The notes beneath the pieces were generated by a model. That model was given only the letters and a program-made list of their open reading frames with translations, was not told the origin of the DNA and did no database searches. From Enterococcus hulanensis (GTDB lineage: Bacteria; Bacillota; Bacilli; Lactobacillales; Enterococcaceae): 64,000 bases of DNA. The stretch is from the NCBI RefSeq assembly GCF_005405485.1, contig NZ_BJED01000002.1, positions 229,624-293,623 on the forward strand, read 5' to 3'. Each line of letters opens with the position of its first letter. Position 1 is the first letter of the stretch. The position numbers and the translations under genes are program-made. Shown here one piece after another: positions 17,215-26,331 of the stretch.

Positions 17215-18802
17215 CGGGATCATCAAGCGTTTGATCGCGGTGAACATGCTCTATGTCAATCCGTCATCGACGAATCAAATCCGCAAAAAAGGCCGCAAAG
17301 GAAAACAAGTCATCCGCAGCATCATCCAACAATACCTGCTGTCGGGTGTGATCTTTTTAGCGATTTATGGGGCAACGATGGTATTGATCGATTTCGCGCG
17401 GCTGCCGGGCTTTTTCACCTATTATATGGCCCTGTTCGCGCTGATCGGTTTTTCTCAGTCGCTGTCTGCGATTTTTAACGTGTTCTTTGAAAGTAAGGAT
17501 CTGCAGGATTATCTGCCGCTGCCGATCAAGCAGGGGGAAATCTTTATCGCGAAATTCTTGGCGGTGGGGATGACGATCGTGCCATTTTTACTGCCGCTGT
17601 TGATTTTATTTTTCCTAACAGCCTTTAAAAGCGGCTACTCCATTGTGTTGGCAGTGGTCGGAGCGATCCTGCTGTTTTTGATCTTCTTTATTTTATTGTT
17701 TAGTCTGTGCAGTCTGATCGTTTTTGGAATGACTAAAACCAAGCTGTTTCGCCGTCACAAAAAGCTGTTTACCAGCTTGATGCTGGGCTTTTCGATGCTC
17801 GTTTCAGTAGGCGGGATCTTAGCGATCAACTTTACCCAAAACTCGTTGGATCACTCGGCAGGAGTTCCTGATCGTCATCCATTTGCGATTTTCATGCCGT
17901 TTTATCATGTGATGCATGAGCTGCTTTCTATTAAAGGACTGCTGCCGTTAGCGGGTTTGCTGGTTTTGACCGGGCTACTGCTGCTGGCGCTGCGCTTTTT
18001 CGTGGTTCCTAGTCTGTATGAGCAATTCAGTGATGAGGGCTCTCATACAGTGGCGACCAAACGCAAACGAAAGAGCAATCAATCCTTGAAAAAGCAATTA
18101 GCCAGCTACAATTATCAGCTGCTGAAAAATCCCAACCTGATTATGCAGGTTCTGACCTCATCGTTGATCATGCCGATCGTAATGGTGGGGACGATGATTA
18201 CCACCAGTCCCGTCAGCTTGAGCACCTTGGGACTGAAGTTCATGGGCGTTTTTTTCGTCTGCGGGATCGTTTTTGCGTGTATTACCTTGAATCAAACCTC
18301 ATTTGTCAGCAATCTAATCTCATTGGATCGGGAGAATTTCTCCTTTATCCAATCACTGCCGCTGTCATTGGATAAATACTTGCGGCAAAAGTTTTGGGTC
18401 GGCTGCAAGCTTCAAATGTGCATCTCAGGCGGTGTTGGTATCATCATGGCAATCGTGCTGAAGCTGCCGATTTTACTCATGTTGGCTTTTGTGATCGGGA
18501 TATTATGGGGCACGTATTTACTGTCGCTGCACTTTTTCAGCCGCGATTATCGCTTGTTGAATCTGACCTGGACGAATGTTAGTCAGCTTTTCACGCGCGG
18601 TGTCGGCAATTATGGGCTGATGCTGTGGATGTTCGGCACCATATTTGTAGGGGCGATCTTGATCGCGCTGTATGTGGTCGGCGTTTTGATGAACTTTAAT
18701 CCGCTCGTGCTAAATGGCGGAGTGATGATCTGGCTGGCGATCCTGTCTGGAGCATGGCTGTGGATCAACCATAGTAATTTTTGGAAAAAGCTGAGAAGTT
18801 GA
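17207..18802 (+). CDS. ABC exporter permease, multi-pass (about 12 TM)
   Basis: This 531-residue integral membrane protein has two groups of about six helices separated by a basic cytoplasmic stretch (TKRKRKSNQSLKKQ, near residue 285). ATG 17207 is 6 bases after GAGGAGG and is preferred over the in-frame codons at 17192 and 17201. It is the membrane partner of the overlapping ATPase gene and is closed by a terminator. The large two-half permease resembles Firmicute ABC-2 permeases of unknown substrate. Confidence 0.83.
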   Translation: MNSGIIKRLIAVNMLYVNPSSTNQIRKKGRKGKQVIRSIIQQYLLSGVIFLAIYGATMVLIDFARLPGFFTYYMALFALIGFSQSLSAIFNVFFESKDLQDYLPLPIKQGEIFIAKFLAVGMTIVPFLLPLLILFFLTAFKSGYSIVLAVVGAILLFLIFFILLFSLCSLIVFGMTKTKLFRRHKKLFTSLMLGFSMLVSVGGILAINFTQNSLDHSAGVPDRHPFAIFMPFYHVMHELLSIKGLLPLAGLLVLTGLLLLALRFFVVPSLYEQFSDEGSHTVATKRKRKSNQSLKKQLASYNYQLLKNPNLIMQVLTSSLIMPIVMVGTMITTSPVSLSTLGLKFMGVFFVCGIVFACITLNQTSFVSNLISLDRENFSFIQSLPLSLDKYLRQKFWVGCKLQMCISGGVGIIMAIVLKLPILLMLAFVIGILWGTYLLSLHFFSRDYRLLNLTWTNVSQLFTRGVGNYGLMLWMFGTIFVGAILIALYVVGVLMNFNPLVLNGGVMIWLAILSGAWLWINHSNFWKKLRS

Positions 18803-18810
18803 TTGAAGGA

Positions 18811-18840
18811 AAGAGTCTCTTTTAAAGAGATTCTTTTTTT
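18811..18840 (+). terminator. Intrinsic terminator of the ABC exporter operon
   Basis: GAGTCTCTTT pairs with AAAGAGATTC (one G-U pair) and is followed by TTTTTTT. Confidence 0.85.
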
Positions 18841-19424
18841 ATCCTCTGCTAGAAGTAAGCCCAAAACCGTGCAAATAATGCTCGAAAAGATTAAATTATC
18901 GGTGTTTTTTGATTGATGATTGATGGAGTTAGGATGGCAGTTTAATAAAATTATTTAAATGGTTTTTTCATAATTCGGTGCGTTTGGAAGGTTAAGCTTA
19001 GGGGGAGTTTTCTTTTATTAGTAAATTCGCTGTACTTTTTTAATTTTAAATAAAGTTGTTGGATAAAAGGGTAGCGTTTTCGTTTTTTTGCGTAGTCAAA
19101 ATAAGTCATGATATAACACGCTTTTTTCGCAGGTCGCAGAAAAGATAAAAAAACAAGTTCGATTTGGTTTTCACGAAGTCTTGGATTATAGTTATTTTAT
19201 CATTTCCCGTAAAGGTTTCTTTTTATTAAATTGTTCTTTTTATGAAAGCAATTGTCTGAAAATTTCGACAATGCACTTTCTTGCGCTTCGTGTTTTTTCA
19301 TTGTAGAGTTACATTTAGGGTCTGCTCGTTACTAAAAGATTCTTGCTCAATTAATAACTAATTGATGGGATGAATACGGTAGAAGAAGGAGTACCTGAGA
19401 CAAAATTGAATAGGAGTGGTTTCA
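18841..19424. other. Gene-less 584-base region upstream of the yjeM-like gene
   Basis: I see no supportable gene here. Small hairpins are present: ATTGTC paired with GACAAT around 19252-19273, and TCAATTA paired with TAATTGA near 19350. AAAACAAGTTCGA near 19150 recurs near 21712 in the gap after the toxin gene. The region probably holds a promoter and long leader for the permease gene, but no convincing promoter could be picked. Confidence 0.5.
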
Positions 19425-20912
19425 ATGTCCAAAGCAGAAAAAGGCATGACGCTTGGCGCTCTGGTCATGATGATCTTTACCTCAGTTTTTGGGTTTGCTA
19501 ACGGTCCAGTGGCATTCTACTTGATGGGGTACGGCTCAATCGTCTTTTATGTCATTGCTGCGATTCTATTTTTCATTCCTTTTGCCCTAATGATGGCTGA
19601 ATTCGGTTCAACGATCAAAGGCGAAAACAGCGGGATGTATAAATGGTTGGAAGTCAGCGTAGGTCCACGTTTCGCGTTTATCGGAACATTCATGTGGTTT
19701 GCATCTTACGTTGTCTGGATGGTATCTACATCATCAAAAGTTTGGATTCCTTTTACAACGGCCTTTGCCGGAAGTGACCAAACGCAAAAATTAAGCATGT
19801 TTGGTTTGAACTCGACTCAATTAGTTGGGATCTTAGCCTGCGTGTGGATGATCATCGTTACTTTAGTCTCGATCAAAGGGGTTAAAGGAATTGTCAAGAT
19901 CACCAGTCTTGGCGGTTTGGCGGTAACTAGTTTAAACGTTGTTTTAATCGTGATTTCTGGTATTATTTTGGTTGTTAATGGCGGACATTTAGCTCAACCA
20001 TTCGACCACATTTTACATTCTCCAAATCCTAGTTACCAAAGTCCGATCGGCTTGTTAGGTTTTGCGGTATTCGCGATCTTCGCTTACGGCGGTTTAGAAG
20101 CTGTTGGTGGGATGGTTGATAAAACCCGTAATCCGGAAAAAACATTCCCTAAAGCGGTCGTTCTTTCTGCCTTGATCATTTCGATTGGTTACGCATTAGG
20201 AATCTTCCTATGGGGCGTAAGCACGAACTGGCAAGATGTTTTATCAGGCAATTCAACAAACTTGGGTAATATTTCTTACGTAATGATGAACAACTTAGGG
20301 GTTGAATTTGGTAAAGGCATCGGCCTTAGTCAAGCAGCCGCTATCAGTATGGGGAACTGGTTTGCTCGTTATACTGGTTTAGGGATGTTCTTAGCGTATA
20401 GTGGTGCCTTCTTTACTTTGACGTATTCTCCATTGAAGACGTTGATCATGGGTACACCGAAGAAATTATGGCCTAAGAAATTTACTGAATTAAACGAAAA
20501 CGGTATGCCAAGCTATGCAATGTGGGCACAATGTGCGCTCGTTGTTGCAATCATCTTGATTGCCTCATTTGCGACACCAGATCCATCAGCGTTTTATAAC
20601 ATTTTGACCTTGATGGCGAACGTTTCTATGACTCTACCTTACTTGTTCTTGATTTATGCATTCCCTAAATTCAAGAAAAAAGAAGGCTTGGAACGTCCAT
20701 TCGAAGTGTACAAATCTCAAAGCATGACCATGGCAATCAGTGTGGTAGTCTTCTTATTAGTATTGGGTGCGAATGTCTTCACGATCTTCCAACCAATCAT
20801 CGAAGGTGCCGGCGCACGCGATACTCTTTGGATGATCGCAGGGCCAGTTGGCTTTACAGTAGTTGGTATCATTCTTTACCAAAACTATGTACGCCGTTCG
20901 AAAGCTGAATAA
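19425..20912 (+). CDS. yjeM: Amino-acid permease, glutamate/GABA family, YjeM-like
   Basis: This is a 495-residue APC-superfamily transporter with about 12 membrane helices. Long stretches match the E. coli YjeM pattern: IFTSVFGFANGPVAFYLMGY at the N-terminus, GPRFAFIGTFMWFASYVVWMV, FAIFAYGGLEAVGGMVDKT, FLWGVSTNWQDVL and LTLMANVSMTLPYLFL. ATG 19425 lies 8 bases after AGGAG, and a GTG at 19416 overlaps that site and is rejected. It probably exchanges amino acids across the membrane; the substrate of this subgroup is unproven. Monocistronic. Confidence 0.85.
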   Translation: MSKAEKGMTLGALVMMIFTSVFGFANGPVAFYLMGYGSIVFYVIAAILFFIPFALMMAEFGSTIKGENSGMYKWLEVSVGPRFAFIGTFMWFASYVVWMVSTSSKVWIPFTTAFAGSDQTQKLSMFGLNSTQLVGILACVWMIIVTLVSIKGVKGIVKITSLGGLAVTSLNVVLIVISGIILVVNGGHLAQPFDHILHSPNPSYQSPIGLLGFAVFAIFAYGGLEAVGGMVDKTRNPEKTFPKAVVLSALIISIGYALGIFLWGVSTNWQDVLSGNSTNLGNISYVMMNNLGVEFGKGIGLSQAAAISMGNWFARYTGLGMFLAYSGAFFTLTYSPLKTLIMGTPKKLWPKKFTELNENGMPSYAMWAQCALVVAIILIASFATPDPSAFYNILTLMANVSMTLPYLFLIYAFPKFKKKEGLERPFEVYKSQSMTMAISVVVFLLVLGANVFTIFQPIIEGAGARDTLWMIAGPVGFTVVGIILYQNYVRRSKAE

Positions 20913-20922
20913 TATAAAATAG

Positions 20923-20957
20923 AAATCTCCCGGCGGAGGATCGCTGGGAGATTTTTT
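20923..20957 (+). terminator. Intrinsic terminator, copy 1 of a duplicated sequence
   Basis: AAATCTCCCGGCG pairs with CGCTGGGAGATTT and is followed by T residues. The same arms with a different loop recur at 21756-21793. Confidence 0.9.
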
Positions 20958-21037
20958 TAGAAGTTTTTTAAAATCAATTTCATTCCATTGCAATCACCTT
21001 GAAAAAAGTTATACTTGTTGTAACGGGAGGCGATTAT

Positions 21038-21286
21038 ATGGAAGAAATGGATGTTGAAGTTAAAAAAATTGGTAATTCTGTCGGTATTATTTTCCCCAAA
21101 AAATCTCAGATGAATGAAGGCGATAAGTTTACTTTGCGTTCCTTCAATAAAACCTATGTGTTAACTCCTAAAATCAAAGATATCTACTATAGTGATGAAT
21201 TTTGGGGTGATGTCAGAAACGAGTTGACAAAAGAAGATACTGAATGGGATGAATTCAATTCTTTACCTTCGGAGGTAATTGATTAA
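21038..21286 (+). CDS. Antitoxin of a MazEF/PemIK-type module (AbrB-like)
   Basis: This 82-residue protein begins MEEMDVEVKKIGNSVGIIFPKK, the swapped-hairpin AbrB/MazE DNA-binding fold, followed by an acidic C-terminal tail (WDEFNSLPSEVID) of the kind that wraps the toxin. ATG 21038 follows GGGAGG, and the in-frame TTG at 20999 is unlikely. Its TAA stop shares a base with the toxin ATG, a classic toxin-antitoxin coupling. Confidence 0.82.
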   Translation: MEEMDVEVKKIGNSVGIIFPKKSQMNEGDKFTLRSFNKTYVLTPKIKDIYYSDEFWGDVRNELTKEDTEWDEFNSLPSEVID

Positions 21287-21627
21287 TGTATATACCTCGT
21301 CAAAGAGATGTTGTATTTATTAATTTTGATCCTTCATTGGGGTCTGAGATTAAGAAGAGAAGACCGGCTGTCGTTGTAACTAACTATGAGTTTAATCGAC
21401 GGACCGGATTTTGTTATGTCTGTCCAATTTCTTCAACAAAAAGAAAAGCGCCGCTGTATGTTGATTTAAAGACAATGAATTCGAAAGTAAGTGGACAAAT
21501 ATCCGTGCATCAGATGCGTTCATTAGATTTCAGTAAACGAAACATAGAAAAAAGAGATATGTGTGAAGTTGGCTGTTTTTCAGAAATTTTAGAAAGAATC
21601 GAAGCTTTTGTATCAATTGAAAACTAA
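21286..21627 (+). CDS. mazF: MazF/PemK-family mRNA interferase toxin
   Basis: This 113-residue protein starts with the family hallmark YIPRQRDVVFINFDPSLGSEIKKRRPAVVVTN and has a central CYVCPISST strand. It is expected to cleave mRNA at short sequence motifs unless bound by the antitoxin encoded immediately upstream. The length is usual for the family and no truncation is seen. The module lies between two near-identical terminators. Confidence 0.88.
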   Translation: MYIPRQRDVVFINFDPSLGSEIKKRRPAVVVTNYEFNRRTGFCYVCPISSTKRKAPLYVDLKTMNSKVSGQISVHQMRSLDFSKRNIEKRDMCEVGCFSEILERIEAFVSIEN

Positions 21628-21755
21628 AAAGGCTCACATGCAATAGCTGATGATTGTATAGTGACGAATAGAAAGTTTAACTGCAAAAGAGACTGCTGAT
21701 AAAGACGATAAAACAAGTTCGACTTTATTATTTAAAAATGTTTATTTAAAGACCG

Positions 21756-21793
21756 AAATCTCCCGGCGAATATTCGCTGGGAGATTTTTTTTC
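21756..21793 (+). terminator. Intrinsic terminator, copy 2 of a duplicated sequence
   Basis: AAATCTCCCGGCG and CGCTGGGAGATTT are identical in both arms to the terminator at 20923 and flank a different loop. It ends just before the stop of the converging permease gene. Confidence 0.88.
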
Positions 21794-21794
21794 G

Positions 21795-24044
21795 TTATTC
21801 CGCAGGCTTTAAGGCGGTGGCGAAATCTATTCGATTGATGCGGAGATTTAGATAGGCTTGAACCAGTAGCATACACCCAAATAAAACGAGACTGGCAAGT
21901 GCCAAGCTTTGAAAAGTGATATGCGGCAAATACTGCTGCTGATCGGTAGAGACCATCGCCACATAGGCTTTGAGAAACAGCCAGCCCGCGGGCAATCCTA
22001 GCAGCCAACCAATCAACGTTAATAATGAAGTCTCTAAAAAGGATAAAGAGAGGACTTCCCGCTTCGTGAAGCCCAAGACCTTCAGCGTGGCGAATTCGAT
22101 GAACCGCTCGGAAAAGATCAGTAAATGACAGTTCAGCATAATGGTGATCCCTAAAGCCAATGCCGCAAGAATCAATAGCGTGACAATCATGAGGATTCCC
22201 TCAAGCAGCTTCTGGGAGTCTTCAAATTGCTGCTGCTTGACGTTTCTGCTAGCGATCAAAGGCATCTCCGGCAGCTGATCCTTCTTAGGCAGCAGGAGGC
22301 TTTGCGGCTCAAAGGTTTGCTGGAGGTTCTCCCAAACTGCCTGTGAAAAGAAGAGCCCCTGCGGTGAAGAAATAGGAACGATTGTTTTGATATAGACGGG
22401 AAAAATTTGCTGCTGCAGCTTGATATACACCGTATCCTTTGGTTTTACCTTGAGCTTTTTTGCTAGGGCGTCCGAGAGGCCGACTTGATTGGCGGCTAAG
22501 TCCTGCAAATCCAATGTAGGAACCGCCAGCTCATTGCCATCTGACACGATGGTGGCTTTGGTCGCTTGTTCTTCGGAATCCTTCAGCAGCTTGATATTTT
22601 GCTGCTCCAGCCATTGATAATCCGTGATCGTTTCTGCTGTCGCGGTTCTTTCCTGAGCATTCAAGGGCTTTTTAAACGTGACTTTTTCTTCGTAGCGGTA
22701 GGTATCATTAAAGATTGAGTCTAAGGAAAAATTGATGGAATCCTTGATCCCCAGAGCCGCGATCAACAGCAGCATGCAGCCCAGCGCACCGAAAATCCCC
22801 AGCACCGCCCGCCGCCGATTTCTTTGGATGTCCCGCAGTGTCCATTGCAGAGCAAAAGGCAGGTGAGACCAGAGCTTCGTATGCTCCAGCCAGACTCGTT
22901 TGAACCGTTGATTTGACTGCTTTTGCATGATTTTTGCCGGCAGCTGTCCAATAAGCGGCAGTACCGGAAGCAAGGTGATCAGCATGTTCAACAAAGTGAC
23001 TACTGCGACCATAAGGTACCCAAGGGAAGTGTGGACTTCCAGCCAAGCCGGGACCGAAAACTGATTGCCGATGGCTGTTAATAAAGCCGGAGAAAGTAGT
23101 TTGGGTCCGAGCATGCAGCCGAGACTCGCGCCAAAAAGGGTCACGATCATGCCAAAGGATAAATAATGGAGCAGGACCGTGCGGCGGCTGAAGCCTTGTG
23201 CTTTCAATACGGCGATTTGCAGCTGCTGCTGTTTGACGAAGCGCCGCATCGTGGCTTCCATCGTGATCAAAGTCAGCAGCAAGAACAGACTTGAAAAGAG
23301 AAAGGCCAGACGCTGGATTTGCGTGACGCGATCAAAGAAGATCGAAAGGCCCGAAGTATCTTGTGGCTGGTTCAATTCCAGATAGTCTGCTGCCCAAATG
23401 TCCGCTAGCTCTTTTTCCAGCCAAGGGGGATTGCTGTTTTTCTTGGTTTTCACCAAGAGCTGATGAACAGGATAGAGTCGCAAATGCTCAAAAGACTGCT
23501 GGGAAAGGTAAGCATAGCCGCTTTTTTTGTGGTTCGGCAGCGGCTGGTCTTCGCTGGCAGTATGGTAGATAAATTCAGGCTGGCGCACCGTTCCTAAAAT
23601 TTCATAGGATGTGTCCTCGATCAAAAAAGCTTCTCCAAGCTGATAGTGACGTGCCTGAAAGAAATCCTCATCCAGCCAAATTCCGGCTCGATCCGTAAGC
23701 TTTGCTCCTCGAATTACCTGTGGTCTGCTGATGGCTGAGTGATTGAAGGTGAGGAGTGTCAATGAGAATTTGTCGGTCTGATAACGACCGATCGATCGTC
23801 GGGCGACCTGCTTGACGTTTTCCAGCTTGTTCATTTCCTGCTCCATTTCGGCGTTGAAACTTGCGACAGATAAGACATTATCGGCCAAACGACTATCCTT
23901 TACAAATTCCTTGCCAGTCGCATCCATTTGCTGACTCAGATGGAAAATACCCGTAAAAATAAAGAGGCAAATGAAGCTCATGAGAAAGACCGAGAGGAAA
24001 CTGATCCAATTTTTGCGGAGATCGCGAAAGGTTTTACGTACCAT
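21795..24044 (-). CDS. ABC transporter permease with two FtsX/MacB-type domains
   Basis: This 749-residue membrane protein has an N-terminal helix, a large extracytoplasmic region, a cluster of TM helices near residues 250-370, a second extracytoplasmic domain, and three C-terminal helices (about 615-735). This is the duplicated FtsX layout of MacB-like permeases. ATG at 24044 shares a base with the stop of the ATPase gene (TAATG), so coupling is expected. Such Firmicute exporters often handle peptides or lipids or confer antimicrobial resistance. The substrate is not predictable here. Confidence 0.85.
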   Translation of the reverse strand: MVRKTFRDLRKNWISFLSVFLMSFICLFIFTGIFHLSQQMDATGKEFVKDSRLADNVLSVASFNAEMEQEMNKLENVKQVARRSIGRYQTDKFSLTLLTFNHSAISRPQVIRGAKLTDRAGIWLDEDFFQARHYQLGEAFLIEDTSYEILGTVRQPEFIYHTASEDQPLPNHKKSGYAYLSQQSFEHLRLYPVHQLLVKTKKNSNPPWLEKELADIWAADYLELNQPQDTSGLSIFFDRVTQIQRLAFLFSSLFLLLTLITMEATMRRFVKQQQLQIAVLKAQGFSRRTVLLHYLSFGMIVTLFGASLGCMLGPKLLSPALLTAIGNQFSVPAWLEVHTSLGYLMVAVVTLLNMLITLLPVLPLIGQLPAKIMQKQSNQRFKRVWLEHTKLWSHLPFALQWTLRDIQRNRRRAVLGIFGALGCMLLLIAALGIKDSINFSLDSIFNDTYRYEEKVTFKKPLNAQERTATAETITDYQWLEQQNIKLLKDSEEQATKATIVSDGNELAVPTLDLQDLAANQVGLSDALAKKLKVKPKDTVYIKLQQQIFPVYIKTIVPISSPQGLFFSQAVWENLQQTFEPQSLLLPKKDQLPEMPLIASRNVKQQQFEDSQKLLEGILMIVTLLILAALALGITIMLNCHLLIFSERFIEFATLKVLGFTKREVLSLSFLETSLLTLIGWLLGLPAGWLFLKAYVAMVSTDQQQYLPHITFQSLALASLVLFGCMLLVQAYLNLRINRIDFATALKPAE

Positions 24045-24745
24045 TACCACTTCACCTCATCGATCTGCAACGGCTGATTTTGCCGAATGTTTTCAACAAT
24101 TGCACCGTCTTTTAAATGCAGCACACGATCAGCGATTTGCGCGATCGAGGCATTGTGAGTCACGACGATGATCGTATGTCCATGGATCACCGCCATTTCC
24201 TTTAATAGGTGGAGGACCTGTTTTCCAGTTTCGCTGTCTAAGGCTCCGGTCGGCTCATCACACAAAATCAGCTGCGGATTTTTGCAGACGGCACGAGCGA
24301 TGGAGACCCGCTGCTGTTCGCCGCCGGAAAGCTCCTGCGGGAAATTGGTTAGCCGATGAGAGAGCTGAACTTTTTCAAGAATGTCCGCGGCTTGAAAGGG
24401 GTTCTCGGCAATTTTTTGCGCAATCGCCACATTTTCTAAAGCCGTCAAAGTCGGAATCAAATTGTAAAATTGAAAGATGAAGCCGACATTTTTGCGGCGA
24501 TACTCGGTCAATTCCTTTTCTTGATAGCGATGGATCGGCTCTTCTTGAACAAACAGTTCGCCGCCAGTCGGCTGATCCATGCCGCCTAAAAGGTTCAGCA
24601 GCGTTGTTTTGCCAGACCCGCTAGGACCTAAAATCACTGTGAATTCCCCCTTATCAAGGGAAAATGAAATATCTGTTAAGGCCGGAATCTCTGTTGTTGC
24701 TGTTCGGTAACTCTTTTTTAACTTCTTCGCTTGAATGTAAGCCAT
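24044..24745 (-). CDS. ABC transporter ATP-binding protein, LolD/MacB type
   Basis: This 233-residue ATPase has Walker [10 protein letters not shown] (40-48), Q-loop [17 protein letters not shown], signature LSGGEQQR and Walker [13 protein letters not shown], the typical LolD/MacB subfamily spelling. It starts after AGGAGGGATACC and is translationally coupled to the FtsX-type permease. The divergent TetR-family gene lies 167 bases away and very likely controls the pair. Confidence 0.9.
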   Translation of the reverse strand: MAYIQAKKLKKSYRTATTEIPALTDISFSLDKGEFTVILGPSGSGKTTLLNLLGGMDQPTGGELFVQEEPIHRYQEKELTEYRRKNVGFIFQFYNLIPTLTALENVAIAQKIAENPFQAADILEKVQLSHRLTNFPQELSGGEQQRVSIARAVCKNPQLILCDEPTGALDSETGKQVLHLLKEMAVIHGHTIIVVTHNASIAQIADRVLHLKDGAIVENIRQNQPLQIDEVKW

Positions 24746-24759
24746 GGTATCCCTCCTGA

Positions 24760-24886
24760 TTGAACACTGTGTTGATTTTTTATGTTTTCTAGTCTAAGCT
24801 GAAATCACAGGTTGAACAACGAACAATCTTTCAACGAGTGTTCAAAAGTTAAACAGTTCGCAAGAGATTGTTCAAAAATTCAACAG
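24760..24886. promoter_or_regulatory. Divergent promoter region with repeated TTGAAC/GTTCAA half-sites
   Basis: The gap between the ABC genes and the TetR gene contains the near-palindrome TGAACACTGTGTTGA (24761-24775). It also has two direct copies of an 18-mer that differ at three positions, TGTTCAAAAGTTAAACAG (24839) and TGTTCAAAAATTCAACAG (24869), 30 bases apart. TTGAAC or its complement occurs four times. This is the likely binding region of the TetR-family regulator. Confidence 0.6.
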
Positions 24887-24912
24887 ATCAGGTCAAATTG
24901 TTGGAGGAAAAG

Positions 24913-25524
24913 ATGTCGAATAAAACAGATCGAACAAAGATACATATCATCCAGACCTTTTTTGCGATGATGAATGAAATGGGCTTTGACAAAATTACCG
25001 TAGCGAATTTGTCAAAACGGGCAGAAATCAATCGCGGCACGTTTTATCACCACTTTCCAGATAAATACGCGGTCCTAGAAGAGGTGGAGGAGGAGATTTA
25101 TTCCACTTTCAAACAGGTCCTGACTGACCATGTTGGCTGGGCAGTGACGGAGAAAATCGAGTTATACGGCCGCAATCAGGTAGAAAAACTTTTCAAGGAA
25201 GCCTGTTTGGTGGTTATGAATTACTTATATGAACGAAAAGAAACGGCGCAAACACTGTTGGGAGAATACGGTCGTCCGCAATTTATCGAAAAACTTGAGC
25301 GAGCGTATATCTCTGCGGTCCAAGAAAAAATTCGTCTGAACCCGCGAGAGTTTAGCGAATCGGAAAAATTGCAGCAGGAGTTTATTTATCATGGCGCGAT
25401 CGCGATCGTTAAGCGCTGGATTCGAAGCGGCGCCAAGGAATCACCGGAGGAAATTGCTCGGGTCATCTCAAAATGTATGACGACACCGCCGATCGAGATT
25501 TTTGAGGCGATTGAACGGAGATAA
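24913..25524 (+). CDS. TetR-family transcriptional regulator
   Basis: This 203-residue regulator has an N-terminal helix-turn-helix (about residues 8-55; ITVANLSKRAEINRGTFYHHFPDKYAVLEEV is canonical) and a variable ligand-binding C-terminal half. ATG 24913 follows GGAGGAAAAG, and the in-frame TTG at 24868 would start within a putative operator. It is divergent from the MacB-like exporter and so is its probable repressor. Confidence 0.88.
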   Translation: MSNKTDRTKIHIIQTFFAMMNEMGFDKITVANLSKRAEINRGTFYHHFPDKYAVLEEVEEEIYSTFKQVLTDHVGWAVTEKIELYGRNQVEKLFKEACLVVMNYLYERKETAQTLLGEYGRPQFIEKLERAYISAVQEKIRLNPREFSESEKLQQEFIYHGAIAIVKRWIRSGAKESPEEIARVISKCMTTPPIEIFEAIERR

Positions 25525-25568
25525 ATACTTTTTAGTTAGACAGCTGAACGGTCAAGAAGGAGAGTCGA

Positions 25569-26189
25569 ATGAAGGAAAAGGCGATGTTGAAAATCATAGG
25601 ACTGCTGGTAATACTCCAGTTTTTACGGCTAGGATGAAAGCAGCTATTTTTCTTATTCATTAAGCGGACGAACTTTTCAGACCATCTTGCCTCCATGCTC
25701 AGCTTCCTGCTGTTGACGGCTCTTATTGTGGTAATCTGCAAACGGCGGAAGATTGCATTGAACATTTTCCCGCCAAGCTTTAGTAGGCGCTACTTTTTTG
25801 CGACAGGCATCGTCGGCCTTTTATTGGTGACGACGCCGGCGAACTATTCAGGCGGAATTGAAGCGATCCTGCTCTTAATCTATAGTAGTATCGTGACGCC
25901 GATTTTTGAGGAACTGATTTTCAGAGGGTATGTCTGGAATCAAATAAGTGTTATTTTTAAACGAGCAGTACCAGTTTATTTATGGTCGTCAGTTCTATTT
26001 GGCATCTGGCATTTGGGCTATTCTGATTCATTGGCCTTCCGCGTCGGAGAGGGCTTGCCAGAAGCACTGATTTGGACGGTAATTATCGGCTTATGCTACG
26101 GTTTAGTCTTGGGATTACTGCGCTTACGAACGAAAAATTGCTATTCGACGATTTTGCTGCATGGTGCGATGAATATTTTTGGTCGTTGA
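25569..26189 (+). pseudogene. CPBP (CAAX-type) intramembrane protease gene interrupted by an in-frame TGA
   Basis: A frame opens at ATG 25569 after an excellent site (GAAGGAGAG), reads 22 residues (MKEKAMLKIIGLLVILQFLR then LG), meets TGA at 25635-25637, and continues open in the same frame to 26189. The remainder contains the CPBP protease motifs EELIFRGYVW, a His in GIWHLGY, and LLHGAMN. A single base change would restore a protein of about 206 residues. Translation could restart at ATG 25695 to give 164 residues that keep the catalytic motifs but lose the first membrane region. Confidence 0.75.
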
Positions 26190-26331
26190 GTGATAAATTA
26201 TAAAACATTGATAGATCAAGCTTTTTGGGTTTGATAAAGACTTTTGACAAGGCAAAAATGGCCGATGACAAAGAGTTTTGCTGGTGAGAATCAGCGGGCT
26301 GTCTTATGGTGAGGATGAAGGAGCGGATGAA

